Shown here: one piece after another, positions 5,286-11,956 of the stretch
Numbering within the stretch: position 1 is the first letter of the stretch
How the letters are laid out: every line of letters starts with the position of its first letter
From: JAWLCA01 sp050485905
Lineage (GTDB): Bacteria; Pseudomonadota; Alphaproteobacteria; Rhodobacterales; Rhodobacteraceae
Direction of reading: 5' to 3'
NCBI GenBank assembly: GCA_050485905.1
Contig: JBJHCH010000092.1
Location: 1-15,675 of the forward strand
Length of the DNA: 15,675 bases
Made by a program: the position numbers and the translations under genes
Notes under the pieces: model-generated
The model's database searches: none
Seen by the model: only the letters and a program-made list of their open reading frames with translations
What the model was told of the DNA's origin: nothing

Positions 5286-7862
5286 ATGGCGGTTGTCGTT
5301 GTCGAATCTCCGGCCAAGGCCAAGACAATAAACAAGTATCTCGGGTCCGACTATGTCGTGCTCGCATCCTACGGCCATGTCCGCGACCTGCCGCCGAAGG
5401 ACGGATCGGTCGATCCCGAACATGAGTTCGAGATGAAATGGGAGGTGGCGGCGGACAGCAGGAAGCACGTCCGCGCCATCGCCGAGGCGCTGAAATCCGA
5501 CAACACCCTGATCCTCGCCACCGACCCCGACCGCGAGGGCGAGGCGATTTCGTGGCACCTGCAGGAGGCGCTGGAAAAGTCCCGCGCGATCCGGAAGGAC
5601 ACCAAGGTCAGCCGCGTCGTCTTCAACGCGATCACCAAGGCCGCCGTGACCGAGGCGATGAAGACCCCGCGCCAGGTCGATGCCGCCCTGGTCGAGGCCT
5701 ATCTGGCCCGCCGGGCGCTGGACTATCTGGTCGGCTTCAACCTTTCGCCTGTCCTGTGGCGCAAGCTTCCGGGCGCGAAATCGGCGGGCCGGGTGCAATC
5801 GGTCTGCCTGCGCCTGATCGTCGAGCGCGAGATGGAGATCGAGGCCTTCCGCGCCCGCGAGTACTGGACCGTCAGCGCCGAGCTTGAAACGCCCCGAGGG
5901 CAGACCTTCACCGCCCGGCTGACCCTGCTGGGCGGAAAGAAACTCGACCGCTTCGACATTCCGAGCGCTGAATCGGCAGAGATTGCGGTACAAGCGATCA
6001 CTTCGCGCGTTCTGAAGGTCGCCTCCGTCGAGGCGAAGCCCGGCAGCCGCAACCCGGCCCCGCCCTTCATGACGTCGACTCTGCAGCAGGAGGCGAGTCG
6101 CAAGTTCGGCATGGGAGCCAAACAAGCGATGAGCGCGGCGCAGCGCCTCTACGAGGCTGGTCACATCACCTATATGCGGACTGATGGCATCGACATGGCA
6201 CCCGAGGCGGTGATGGCTGCGCGGGACGCGATCAAGGACCGTTTTGGCGCAAACTACGTCCCGGACAGTCCGCGGATGTACAAGAACAAGGCGAAGAACG
6301 CCCAGGAAGCCCATGAATGTATCCGCCCGACAGACATGTCGGCCGCGCCGGAAAAGCTGCGGATCACCGATGCAGACCAGCGCCGACTTTACGACCTGAT
6401 CTGGAAGCGCACCATCGCCAGCCAGATGGCGGCGGCCCGACTGGAGCGCACGACTGTGGAGCTTGCCAGCGCAGACGGACAGGTGGGGCTGCGCGCCACC
6501 GGGCAGGTCGTGTTGTTCGATGGCTTCCTGAAGATCTATGAGGAGGGCCGCGACGACGACGAGGGAGAGGACGGCGCACGCCTGCCCCAGATCATGCAGG
6601 GCGAGCCGGTCGCCAAGCGCGAGATCAAGCCGGAACAGCACTTCACCCAGCCGCCGCCGCGCTATACCGAGGCGACGCTGGTCAAGCGGATGGAGGAACT
6701 CGGCATCGGCCGGCCCTCCACCTATGCCAGCATCGTCACCACGATCCAGGATCGCGAGTATGTCCGCAAGGACAAGAATCGCCTGATACCCGAGGACAAG
6801 GGGCGGCTGGTGACGGCCTTCCTGTCGAACTATTTCCGCCGCTACGTGGAATACGACTTCACCGCCGATCTGGAAGAGCAACTCGACGATGTTTCGGCCG
6901 GCGCGCGCGATTACAAGGAAGTGCTGAGCCGTTTCTGGCGCGACTTTTCCGCCGCGTTGTCCGAAACGTCGGAGCTGCGGATATCCGAGGTGCTGGAGAA
7001 GATCGACGAGGTTCTGGCCCCGCATCTTTATCCGCTGCGCGCAGACGGTGGCGATCCCCGGCAATGCCCGACCTGCGGTGTTGGTCGGTTGAACCTGAAG
7101 ACGGCGCGATCCGGCGGCGCATTCATCGGCTGTTCCAACTATCCAGACTGCCGGTTCACCAGGTCGCTTTCCGCTACCGCCCTTGGCGACGAGATGGCGG
7201 CGCTGGACGGCAAGGTGCTCGGCGAGGATGCCGGTGAGAAGATTACTTTGCGGATCGGAAGATTCGGCCCCTATGTGCAGCGTGGCGAGGCGAGCGAAGA
7301 TGTGCCGAAGCCACCCCGAGCGTCATTGCCCAAGGGTTGGGCGGCCGAGGAGGTGGATCTTGACCGGGCGCTGCAGCTTCTCTCGCTCCCGCGCCTCATC
7401 GGACAGCACCCCGAAGACGGCGAGCGGGTAGAGGCCGGGATTGGGCGCTATGGCCCCTTCGTTAAGCACGGCAAGATTTATGCCAATCTACCCGAGGTCG
7501 AAGAGGTCTTTACCATCGGCATGAATCGCGCGGTCGAGGTTCTGGCACAGAAATCCAGCCGCGGCCGCAACACCTCGGCACCCGCGCCGCTTCGCGAGTT
7601 GGGCGAACATCCCGACGGCGGGCCGGTACAGGTGATGGAAGGGCGCTACGGGCCCTATGTCAAATGGGGCAAGGTCAACGCGACATTGCCAAAGGAGAAC
7701 TCGCCCGAGTCCGTCACGCTGGAGCAAGCACTGGCGCTGGTCGCCGCCAAGGCAAGCAAGGGACGGGGTGGCCGAGCCCGCAAACCTGCCGCGAAGGCAA
7801 CGTCCGCCAAGGCAAAAGCTGCAAAACCAAAGGCACCGGCCAAGCGAGCTGTCAAAGGCTGA
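5286..7862 (+). CDS. topA: DNA topoisomerase I (type IA)
   Basis: This enzyme relaxes negative supercoils by single-strand passage through a 5'-phosphotyrosine link. The 858 residues are a normal length. The Toprim domain opens with VVVESPAKAKT, with catalytic Glu7 and the magnesium site Asp80-x-Asp82-x-Glu84 in TDPDREGEAISWH. The active-site Tyr296 is in ITYMRTDG. The C-terminal part has one Cys4 zinc ribbon (about 594-625) and then three topoisomerase C-terminal repeats with GRFGPYV, GRYGPFV and GRYGPYV cores near 658, 720 and 787. A Lys/Ala-rich basic tail runs from about 820, probably for DNA binding. ATG 5286 was preferred because GAGGG lies 4 bases upstream and MAVVVVESPAKAKT is the family start. 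An in-frame TTG at 5220 is instead part of a -35-like hexamer. Confidence 0.96.
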   Translation: MAVVVVESPAKAKTINKYLGSDYVVLASYGHVRDLPPKDGSVDPEHEFEMKWEVAADSRKHVRAIAEALKSDNTLILATDPDREGEAISWHLQEALEKSRAIRKDTKVSRVVFNAITKAAVTEAMKTPRQVDAALVEAYLARRALDYLVGFNLSPVLWRKLPGAKSAGRVQSVCLRLIVEREMEIEAFRAREYWTVSAELETPRGQTFTARLTLLGGKKLDRFDIPSAESAEIAVQAITSRVLKVASVEAKPGSRNPAPPFMTSTLQQEASRKFGMGAKQAMSAAQRLYEAGHITYMRTDGIDMAPEAVMAARDAIKDRFGANYVPDSPRMYKNKAKNAQEAHECIRPTDMSAAPEKLRITDADQRRLYDLIWKRTIASQMAAARLERTTVELASADGQVGLRATGQVVLFDGFLKIYEEGRDDDEGEDGARLPQIMQGEPVAKREIKPEQHFTQPPPRYTEATLVKRMEELGIGRPSTYASIVTTIQDREYVRKDKNRLIPEDKGRLVTAFLSNYFRRYVEYDFTADLEEQLDDVSAGARDYKEVLSRFWRDFSAALSETSELRISEVLEKIDEVLAPHLYPLRADGGDPRQCPTCGVGRLNLKTARSGGAFIGCSNYPDCRFTRSLSATALGDEMAALDGKVLGEDAGEKITLRIGRFGPYVQRGEASEDVPKPPRASLPKGWAAEEVDLDRALQLLSLPRLIGQHPEDGERVEAGIGRYGPFVKHGKIYANLPEVEEVFTIGMNRAVEVLAQKSSRGRNTSAPAPLRELGEHPDGGPVQVMEGRYGPYVKWGKVNATLPKENSPESVTLEQALALVAAKASKGRGGRARKPAAKATSAKAKAAKPKAPAKRAVKG

Positions 7863-7880
7863 CCGCGAAGGGCGGCTCGA

Positions 7881-7910
7881 TTGACACCGTGGCCCCGGCG
7901 GGCCACTACT
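7881..7910 (+). promoter_or_regulatory. Candidate scoAB promoter
   Basis: A perfect TTGACA at 7881-7886 is followed, after 18 bases, by ACTACT at 7905-7910, a moderate -10 match. The start of transcription would be near 7917, about 25 bases before the scoA ATG. The gap after topA holds no visible terminator, so read-through is also possible. Confidence 0.4.
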
Positions 7911-7940
7911 CTGCGCGTCTGAGGCATGACGGGGGCGATG

Positions 7941-8636
7941 ATGAACAAGGTATACGGATCGGCAGCCGAAGCGCTGGACGGCCTGCTGTTTGACGGCATG
8001 ACCATTGCTGCCGGAGGCTTCGGACTTTGCGGGATCCCGGAACTGCTCATCGCGGCGATCCGAGATGCCGGAACGAAGGATCTGACCGTTGCCTCGAACA
8101 ATGCCGGTGTCGATGGCTTCGGACTGGGCGTGTTGCTGGAAACGCGCCAGGTGAAGAAGATGATGTCGTCTTATGTCGGTGAGAATGCTGAGTTCATGCG
8201 CCAGTATCTCTCTGGTGAACTGGAACTGGAGTTCAACCCGCAGGGAACACTTGCCGAGCGGATGCGCGCCGGTGGGGCTGGCATCGCAGGCTTCTACACG
8301 CGGACAGGGGTAGGAACCGTCGTCGCAGAAGGCAAGCCGCATATGGATTTCGACGGCGAAACCTATGTGCTGGAGCGTGGCATCGTCGCCGACCTGTCCA
8401 TCGTGAAGGCCTGGAAGGCCGACGAGACCGGCAATCTGGTCTTCCGCAAGACTGCGCGCAACTTCAACCCGCCGGCTGCAACCTGCGGCAAGGTCTGCGT
8501 GGCCGAGGTCGAAGAGATCGTACCGATCGGCAGCCTTGACCCCGATCATATCCATCTGCCGGGGATTTATGTGCACCGGCTGATTCAGGGCGAACACGAA
8601 AAGCGGATCGAACAGCGCACCGTGAGGGCCGCATAA
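7941..8636 (+). CDS. scoA: 3-oxoacid (succinyl-CoA:acetoacetate) CoA-transferase subunit A
   Basis: This is the alpha subunit of a family I CoA-transferase that moves CoA from succinyl-CoA to acetoacetate, linking ketone-body or polyhydroxybutyrate breakdown to central metabolism. The 231 residues match the subunit. The CoA-binding glycine-rich region GGFGLCGIPELL is near residues 23-34, with SNNAGVDGFGLG further on and the ARNFNPPAAT segment typical of SCOT-type A subunits. Two adjacent ATG codons (7938 and 7941) follow a GGGGG Shine-Dalgarno at 7931-7935. The second was chosen because MNKVYGSA fits the usual N-terminus. The gene sits 13 bases before scoB. The substrate could instead be 3-oxoadipate or another short acyl-CoA; nothing from an aromatic degradation pathway is nearby to support that. 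Confidence 0.9.
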   Translation: MNKVYGSAAEALDGLLFDGMTIAAGGFGLCGIPELLIAAIRDAGTKDLTVASNNAGVDGFGLGVLLETRQVKKMMSSYVGENAEFMRQYLSGELELEFNPQGTLAERMRAGGAGIAGFYTRTGVGTVVAEGKPHMDFDGETYVLERGIVADLSIVKAWKADETGNLVFRKTARNFNPPAATCGKVCVAEVEEIVPIGSLDPDHIHLPGIYVHRLIQGEHEKRIEQRTVRAA

Positions 8637-8649
8637 GGGAGACGAGAAC

Positions 8650-9279
8650 ATGGCTTGGGATCGCAACCAGATGGCCGCACGGGCGGCGCAGGAATTGCAG
8701 GACGGCTGGTACGTCAACCTTGGAATCGGCATCCCGACGCTGGTGGCAAACTACATTCCCGAGGGAATGACGGTGACGCTGCAGTCGGAGAACGGGATGC
8801 TGGGCATCGGCCCCTTTCCGACAGAGAATGAAGTGGACCCCGATCTTATCAATGCCGGGAAGCAAACGGTGACGGCGCTGCCGCACACAGCGTTTTTCGA
8901 TAGCGCGCAAAGCTTTGCGATGATCCGCGGCGGCAAGATCGCCATGGCGATCCTCGGCGCGATGGAGGTGGCAGAAAACGGCGATCTGGCAAACTGGATG
9001 ATCCCGGGCAAGCTGGTGAAGGGTATGGGCGGCGCGATGGATCTGGTCGCCGGCGTAAAGCGAGTCGTGGTCGTGATGGATCACACCAACAAGGCTGGCG
9101 AGTCCAAGGTTCTGAAAGCCTGCACCCTGCCGTTGACGGGTACGGGCGTCGTGAACCGCATCATCACCAACCTGGGCGTGCTGGATGTGGTCGGGGGCGG
9201 GCTGAAGATCGTCGAAACCGCCCCCGGCGTGACCGAGGACGAGATGCGGGCCGCGACCGAGGCAACCATCGTCAACTGA
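8650..9279 (+). CDS. scoB: 3-oxoacid (succinyl-CoA:acetoacetate) CoA-transferase subunit B
   Basis: The beta subunit carries the catalytic glutamate that forms the enzyme-CoA thioester. In this 209-residue protein it is Glu47 in the SENGMLGIGPFP segment. The N-terminal LGIGIPTLVANYIP and the GGAMDLVAGVKRVVVVMDHTN region are typical of SCOT-type B subunits. A GGGAG Shine-Dalgarno sits about 8 bases before the ATG. With scoA it forms a two-gene unit, and the two products assemble into the active enzyme. The TGA stop directly abuts the stop of the convergent lytic transglycosylase gene with no base between them, so no separate terminator follows. Confidence 0.93.
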   Translation: MAWDRNQMAARAAQELQDGWYVNLGIGIPTLVANYIPEGMTVTLQSENGMLGIGPFPTENEVDPDLINAGKQTVTALPHTAFFDSAQSFAMIRGGKIAMAILGAMEVAENGDLANWMIPGKLVKGMGGAMDLVAGVKRVVVVMDHTNKAGESKVLKACTLPLTGTGVVNRIITNLGVLDVVGGGLKIVETAPGVTEDEMRAATEATIVN

Positions 9280-10224
9280 TCAGCCGCGCACCCCGGTGCG
9301 GAAGACGCAGCCGTCGCTGACAAGCTCTGGCGGGGTAAGGCACAGGCCGCGCGCCACCTGCCAGGCCGCCAGCACCTTTGGCACATAGGCCCGTGTCTCG
9401 GCAAATGGCGGTACGCCGCCGTTCCGCCGTACAGCGCCCTCGCCAGCGTTATAGGCGGCTAGGACCATCAGGGGGTCACCTCCGAATTCGCCCATTAGCC
9501 AGTCCAGATACGCCACACCACCCCGGATGTTCTGGATCGGATCGGTTGTGTCGGAGACACCGAAGCGATCTGCCGTGGCCGGAATCAGTTGCATGAGGCC
9601 GCTGGCGCCCTTGTGGCTCACTGCATCGATGCGTCCTGCCGATTCGATGCTGATGACCGCAAGGACGAGGGCGGGTGATACCCGGGTGCCAACCGTTGCG
9701 CGCAACATCTCTGCCCCGTGTTGTTCGGCAATCCGATGCAGGTGCGCAAGTCGCGGAGCAGGAACCGCACTGCCCGACGGACCACGACCCAAAGCAATCA
9801 GCGCCGCCTCGAACCGCCCGCCTGCGTCGCCTAGTCGGGGCGAGATCATGTCCCAGTACCAGTCCAGCGGGCCGGTCGCTGCGGGTGCGGGAGCGGCTTG
9901 GGCGGTGGCTGCTTCGCGCGTTCTCGGTCGGTCGCCGGGCCGGGCGCCCGGTGGTGCGACCCAGCCGGCAACCGCCAGCGCCCGCGCCTGTTCTTCCGGG
10001 TCAATCTGCACGGTGATCCTACGCGACGTACCTGCCGAGGGGGGCGTGACCCGGCGCGGCCCCGGAGAGGACAATAGCGCCGGTGCCGCGGTAGCCGGCG
10101 CCGCATCCTCAAGCGGTTCAAGCGCCTGAAGGTAATCCAGCGGCGTGGTTTCGGAACTGGCGGGCTGAGATGCGGCAACCGCAAACAGCAGGCCAGCCGT
10201 CAACTGACGAAGAACGAACTGCAT
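9280..10224 (-). CDS. Secreted lytic transglycosylase (SLT domain)
   Basis: A peptidoglycan lytic transglycosylase that cleaves the MurNAc-GlcNAc bond in the periplasm. The 314 residues start with a signal peptide (about 1-24, ending near ASSE). An Ala/Pro-rich, low-complexity region follows to about 118, then a goose-lysozyme-like SLT domain at about 155-290. The catalytic Glu194 is in ISIESAG, followed by KGASGLMQLIPATADRFGV and LAAYNAGEGAV, all hallmark motifs. Two Cys in the tail (295 and 306) could form a disulfide. The ATG follows GAGG at 10234-10237. A weak promoter candidate upstream is TTGATC, 17 bases, AATACA (10270 down to 10242). It is divergent from the Flp-like pilin gene, so it may serve pilus assembly, but general cell-wall turnover is equally possible. 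Confidence 0.88.
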   Translation of the reverse strand: MQFVLRQLTAGLLFAVAASQPASSETTPLDYLQALEPLEDAAPATAAPALLSSPGPRRVTPPSAGTSRRITVQIDPEEQARALAVAGWVAPPGARPGDRPRTREAATAQAAPAPAATGPLDWYWDMISPRLGDAGGRFEAALIALGRGPSGSAVPAPRLAHLHRIAEQHGAEMLRATVGTRVSPALVLAVISIESAGRIDAVSHKGASGLMQLIPATADRFGVSDTTDPIQNIRGGVAYLDWLMGEFGGDPLMVLAAYNAGEGAVRRNGGVPPFAETRAYVPKVLAAWQVARGLCLTPPELVSDGCVFRTGVRG

Positions 10225-10548
10225 CTAGATCTGCCTCAGGTTGTATTTTTCTTCAGTATCAGCAGATCAACGGGCGTTCGCCTAGCCTCAAGCGAAATGC
10301 CATCGGGAATCCTGCCATATTTGCAACGGTTTGCGGAACTAGTTCGTCAGAGACTGCGAGCCGCCGGCCTGTATCTCTCGCCATCTTTGTGCCGTGAAGA
10401 ACCGAAAAAAGGTACGACCGTTGCCGCATTCTCGCCACCCGGCGGCGGAATAACGATCACATGCCGCAAGGGGCGGTGCGGGTCGGCCCCGACATTTCTT
10501 CCCTTGAGCGGCGGCGGCGAACTGGAAAAGCAACTGATGGAGAAAGAC
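10225..10548. other. Non-coding region between lytic transglycosylase and pilin genes
   Basis: These 324 bases separate two divergent genes and should contain both promoters and the pilin leader. No convincing gene is present; one frame runs into the pilin from 10297 but has no ribosome site and unlikely composition. Visible items are a 10-bp perfect palindrome at 10336-10345, a possible GGGGC/GCCCC hairpin with an 11-base loop (10470-10490), and the pilin Shine-Dalgarno GGAG at 10539-10542. No well-spaced sigma-70 or sigma-54 promoter for the pilin could be singled out by eye. Confidence 0.6.
10336..10345. repeat. Perfect 10-bp palindrome in the pilin upstream region
   Basis: GAACTAGTTC reads the same on both strands. 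It lies about 110 bases from the lytic transglycosylase start and 200 bases from the pilin start, where a dimeric regulator could act on either gene. A palindrome this short can occur by chance. Confidence 0.3.
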
Positions 10549-10761
10549 ATGAAACTGTTCAAACTTTACAAGAACTTCCGCGATGACGAATCCGGTGCGG
10601 TCACGGTGGACTGGGTCGTGCTGACTGCGGCTATCGTGGGCCTGGCAATCGCAATCGGCACGGTCATCTTCCAGCAGGCCGGCGGCATCGCCTCGGCAAT
10701 CGACGGCGAACTGCAGTCGGTGAGCGTGAACACCGAACTTCCGGCTCCCAGCGGCGACTGA
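10549..10761 (+). CDS. Flp-like (Tad) prepilin with GxxxxDW processing site
   Basis: This 70-residue protein looks like a type IVb (Flp) prepilin, the building block of a Tad pilus. It has a short basic leader ending DDESG (to Gly16), a predicted prepilin-peptidase cut after Gly16, then AVTVDWVVLTAAIVGLAIAIG, the hydrophobic helix that forms the filament core, and a polar C-terminal tail rich in Ser, Asn and Glu. Canonical Flp pilins have Glu-Tyr at mature positions 5 and 6; here they are Asp21-Trp22. The ATG at 10549 follows GGAG with 6 bases between; an in-frame ATG at 10537 lacks such spacing. The gene is followed by a strong terminator and then cpaB. The identity rests on leader, motif, size and location; the exact role (major, minor or pseudo-pilin) is not certain. 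Confidence 0.8.
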   Translation: MKLFKLYKNFRDDESGAVTVDWVVLTAAIVGLAIAIGTVIFQQAGGIASAIDGELQSVSVNTELPAPSGD

Positions 10762-10783
10762 TGACGTCTTCGTGACGGATGCC

Positions 10784-10822
10784 AACCCCGCAAGCCCTTC
10801 ATCGCTTGCGGGGTTCTTCATT
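10784..10822 (+). terminator. Intrinsic terminator after the pilin gene
   Basis: AACCCCGCAAGC (10784-10795) and GCTTGCGGGGTT (10804-10815) pair perfectly over 12 bp around an 8-base loop, followed by the pyrimidine-rich CTTCATT. It starts 22 bases after the pilin stop. The strong stem and position suggest transcription stops here, so the pilin has its own short mRNA and cpaB needs another promoter or limited read-through. The U-tract is imperfect. Confidence 0.85.
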
Positions 10823-10919
10823 GCATTTACGATTTCGACACCTCGATCCAACTATCATGACCTAACTTTGTGCGTTCGGGTGAGCTGACTGACAGATCCG
10901 CCCGTACCAGGAGAACGTC

Positions 10920-11765
10920 ATGCGGATCATCTTCGGACTCGTCTTCGTGCTTGGCATCTCGCTCGCCGGGTTCGCTGTTTATCTCGTGCAGGGCCACATC
11001 AGTCAGACCGAGGCGCAGCTTGAAGCCGAGCGTCGGGCACGCCTTGCCCTTGGTCCAATGGCCGAAGTGTTCGTGATCAAACGCGATCTGAAATACGGCG
11101 ACACGCTGAAACGGGATGACGTCGCGCGGATGCCGTGGCCGCAGTCCATGCTGCCTCCGAATGCGTTCACGGATGTAGCGGTCCTCTTTCCAGAGGGGGA
11201 ACAGCGACCGCGCGTCATCCTTCGACCAATGGACAAGTTCGAACCGATCCTCGCCAGCAAGGTCACCGAGCCGGGAGAGGAGGCCGGTCTGAACGTCCGC
11301 CTGCCGCGCGGGATGCGCGCCTTTGCCATCCGCGTCGATGTCGCAAGCGGTGTTTCCGGCTTCATCCGGCCCGGCGACCGGGTAGATGTCTATTGGAGCG
11401 GCAACTACCGCGAAGGCATGGGAGACATAACGCGGCTGATCGAGGCTGGCGTGCGTATCGTCGCAATCGACCAGGTCGCGGACGAGACCCTGAACTCCGG
11501 CGCACAGATCGCGCGGACCGTGACGGTCGAAGCGACACCGCAGCAGGTCGCTGCGCTGGCGCAGGCGCAGGCGACGGGACGGCTGTCGCTTGCTCTCGTT
11601 GGCCAAGGAGACGATTCGACCAGCGAAGTGGTCCAGATCGACCAGCAACGCCTTTTGGGCGTCGAGGCCCGCGAAGTCGTCACGGTGGAGAAGGAGCCTG
11701 TGTGCACCATCCGTACGCGCCGGGGCGGCGAGCTGAACGAACTGGTGATTCCCTGCACCAACTGA
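10920..11765 (+). CDS. cpaB: Flp pilus assembly protein CpaB (RcpC)
   Basis: CpaB/RcpC is an envelope protein of the Tad pilus machine thought to act with the outer-membrane secretin. The 281 residues have an N-terminal membrane anchor or uncleaved signal (about 3-23) and a coiled, charged stretch (28-42). An SAF-like domain (about 47-115) contains VIKRDLKYGDTL. The RcpC-type domain includes LPRGMRAFAIRVD, GFIRPGDRVDVYW and the repeat-like VTVEATPQQVAALAQAQATGR. Two Cys near the end (262 and 279) may pair. AGGAG lies 6 bases before the ATG. The gene follows the pilin terminator and, unusually, is followed by a 191-base gap and cpaE rather than by the secretin gene. Confidence 0.9.
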   Translation: MRIIFGLVFVLGISLAGFAVYLVQGHISQTEAQLEAERRARLALGPMAEVFVIKRDLKYGDTLKRDDVARMPWPQSMLPPNAFTDVAVLFPEGEQRPRVILRPMDKFEPILASKVTEPGEEAGLNVRLPRGMRAFAIRVDVASGVSGFIRPGDRVDVYWSGNYREGMGDITRLIEAGVRIVAIDQVADETLNSGAQIARTVTVEATPQQVAALAQAQATGRLSLALVGQGDDSTSEVVQIDQQRLLGVEAREVVTVEKEPVCTIRTRRGGELNELVIPCTN

Positions 11766-11956
11766 CCGCTGCCGGCCGTAGACTTGCAAGCCACCAGGCA
11801 CCGATCAGAGATCACGACGGGCGACAGGCAGTAAGCTGTTAACGCTTTTCTTCTACCAGTTGGGGCTGGGCTTTGGCTGCTCTGCGGCAGTCTTGAGGGC
11901 GATTGTCCCGGTGTGACCGCTACGCCTGGCAAAGCCGATGCTGGAAGGACCGGAAC
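11766..11956. promoter_or_regulatory. Non-coding gap between cpaB and cpaE
   Basis: The gap has no plausible gene and contains an AT-richer part around 11831-11860, including GTTAAC, a CtrA half-site (TTAAC at 11839-11843) without a good second half. It probably carries a promoter for the cpaE-cpaF-tadB group. In most Tad loci the secretin gene lies at this position. No remnant of a secretin reading frame could be recognised. The cpaE Shine-Dalgarno GGAAGGA is at 11943-11949. Confidence 0.4.

Noticed and set aside
5154..7064. Open frame of 636 codons on the minus strand opposite topA
   Set aside because: It lies fully antisense to a clear topoisomerase I gene, has no recognisable motif and has the Arg/His/Gly-rich composition of a GC-rich shadow frame.
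7488..8732. Open frame of 414 codons on the minus strand across the end of topA and scoA
   Set aside because: It runs antisense through two well-supported genes and has no family signature.
10470..10490. GGGGC/GCCCC hairpin as a terminator or riboswitch in the pilin leader
   Set aside because: Only five pairs with an 11-base loop and no known riboswitch architecture; kept only as a note in the intergenic entry.
10297..10548. N-terminal extension of the pilin by 84 codons
   Set aside because: It would bury the prepilin leader inside a longer protein, has no ribosome site, and the ATG at 10549 is well placed after GGAG.
11903..11956. N-terminal extension of cpaE from a TTG codon
   Set aside because: There is no Shine-Dalgarno sequence before it, while the ATG at 11957 follows GGAAGGA at good spacing.
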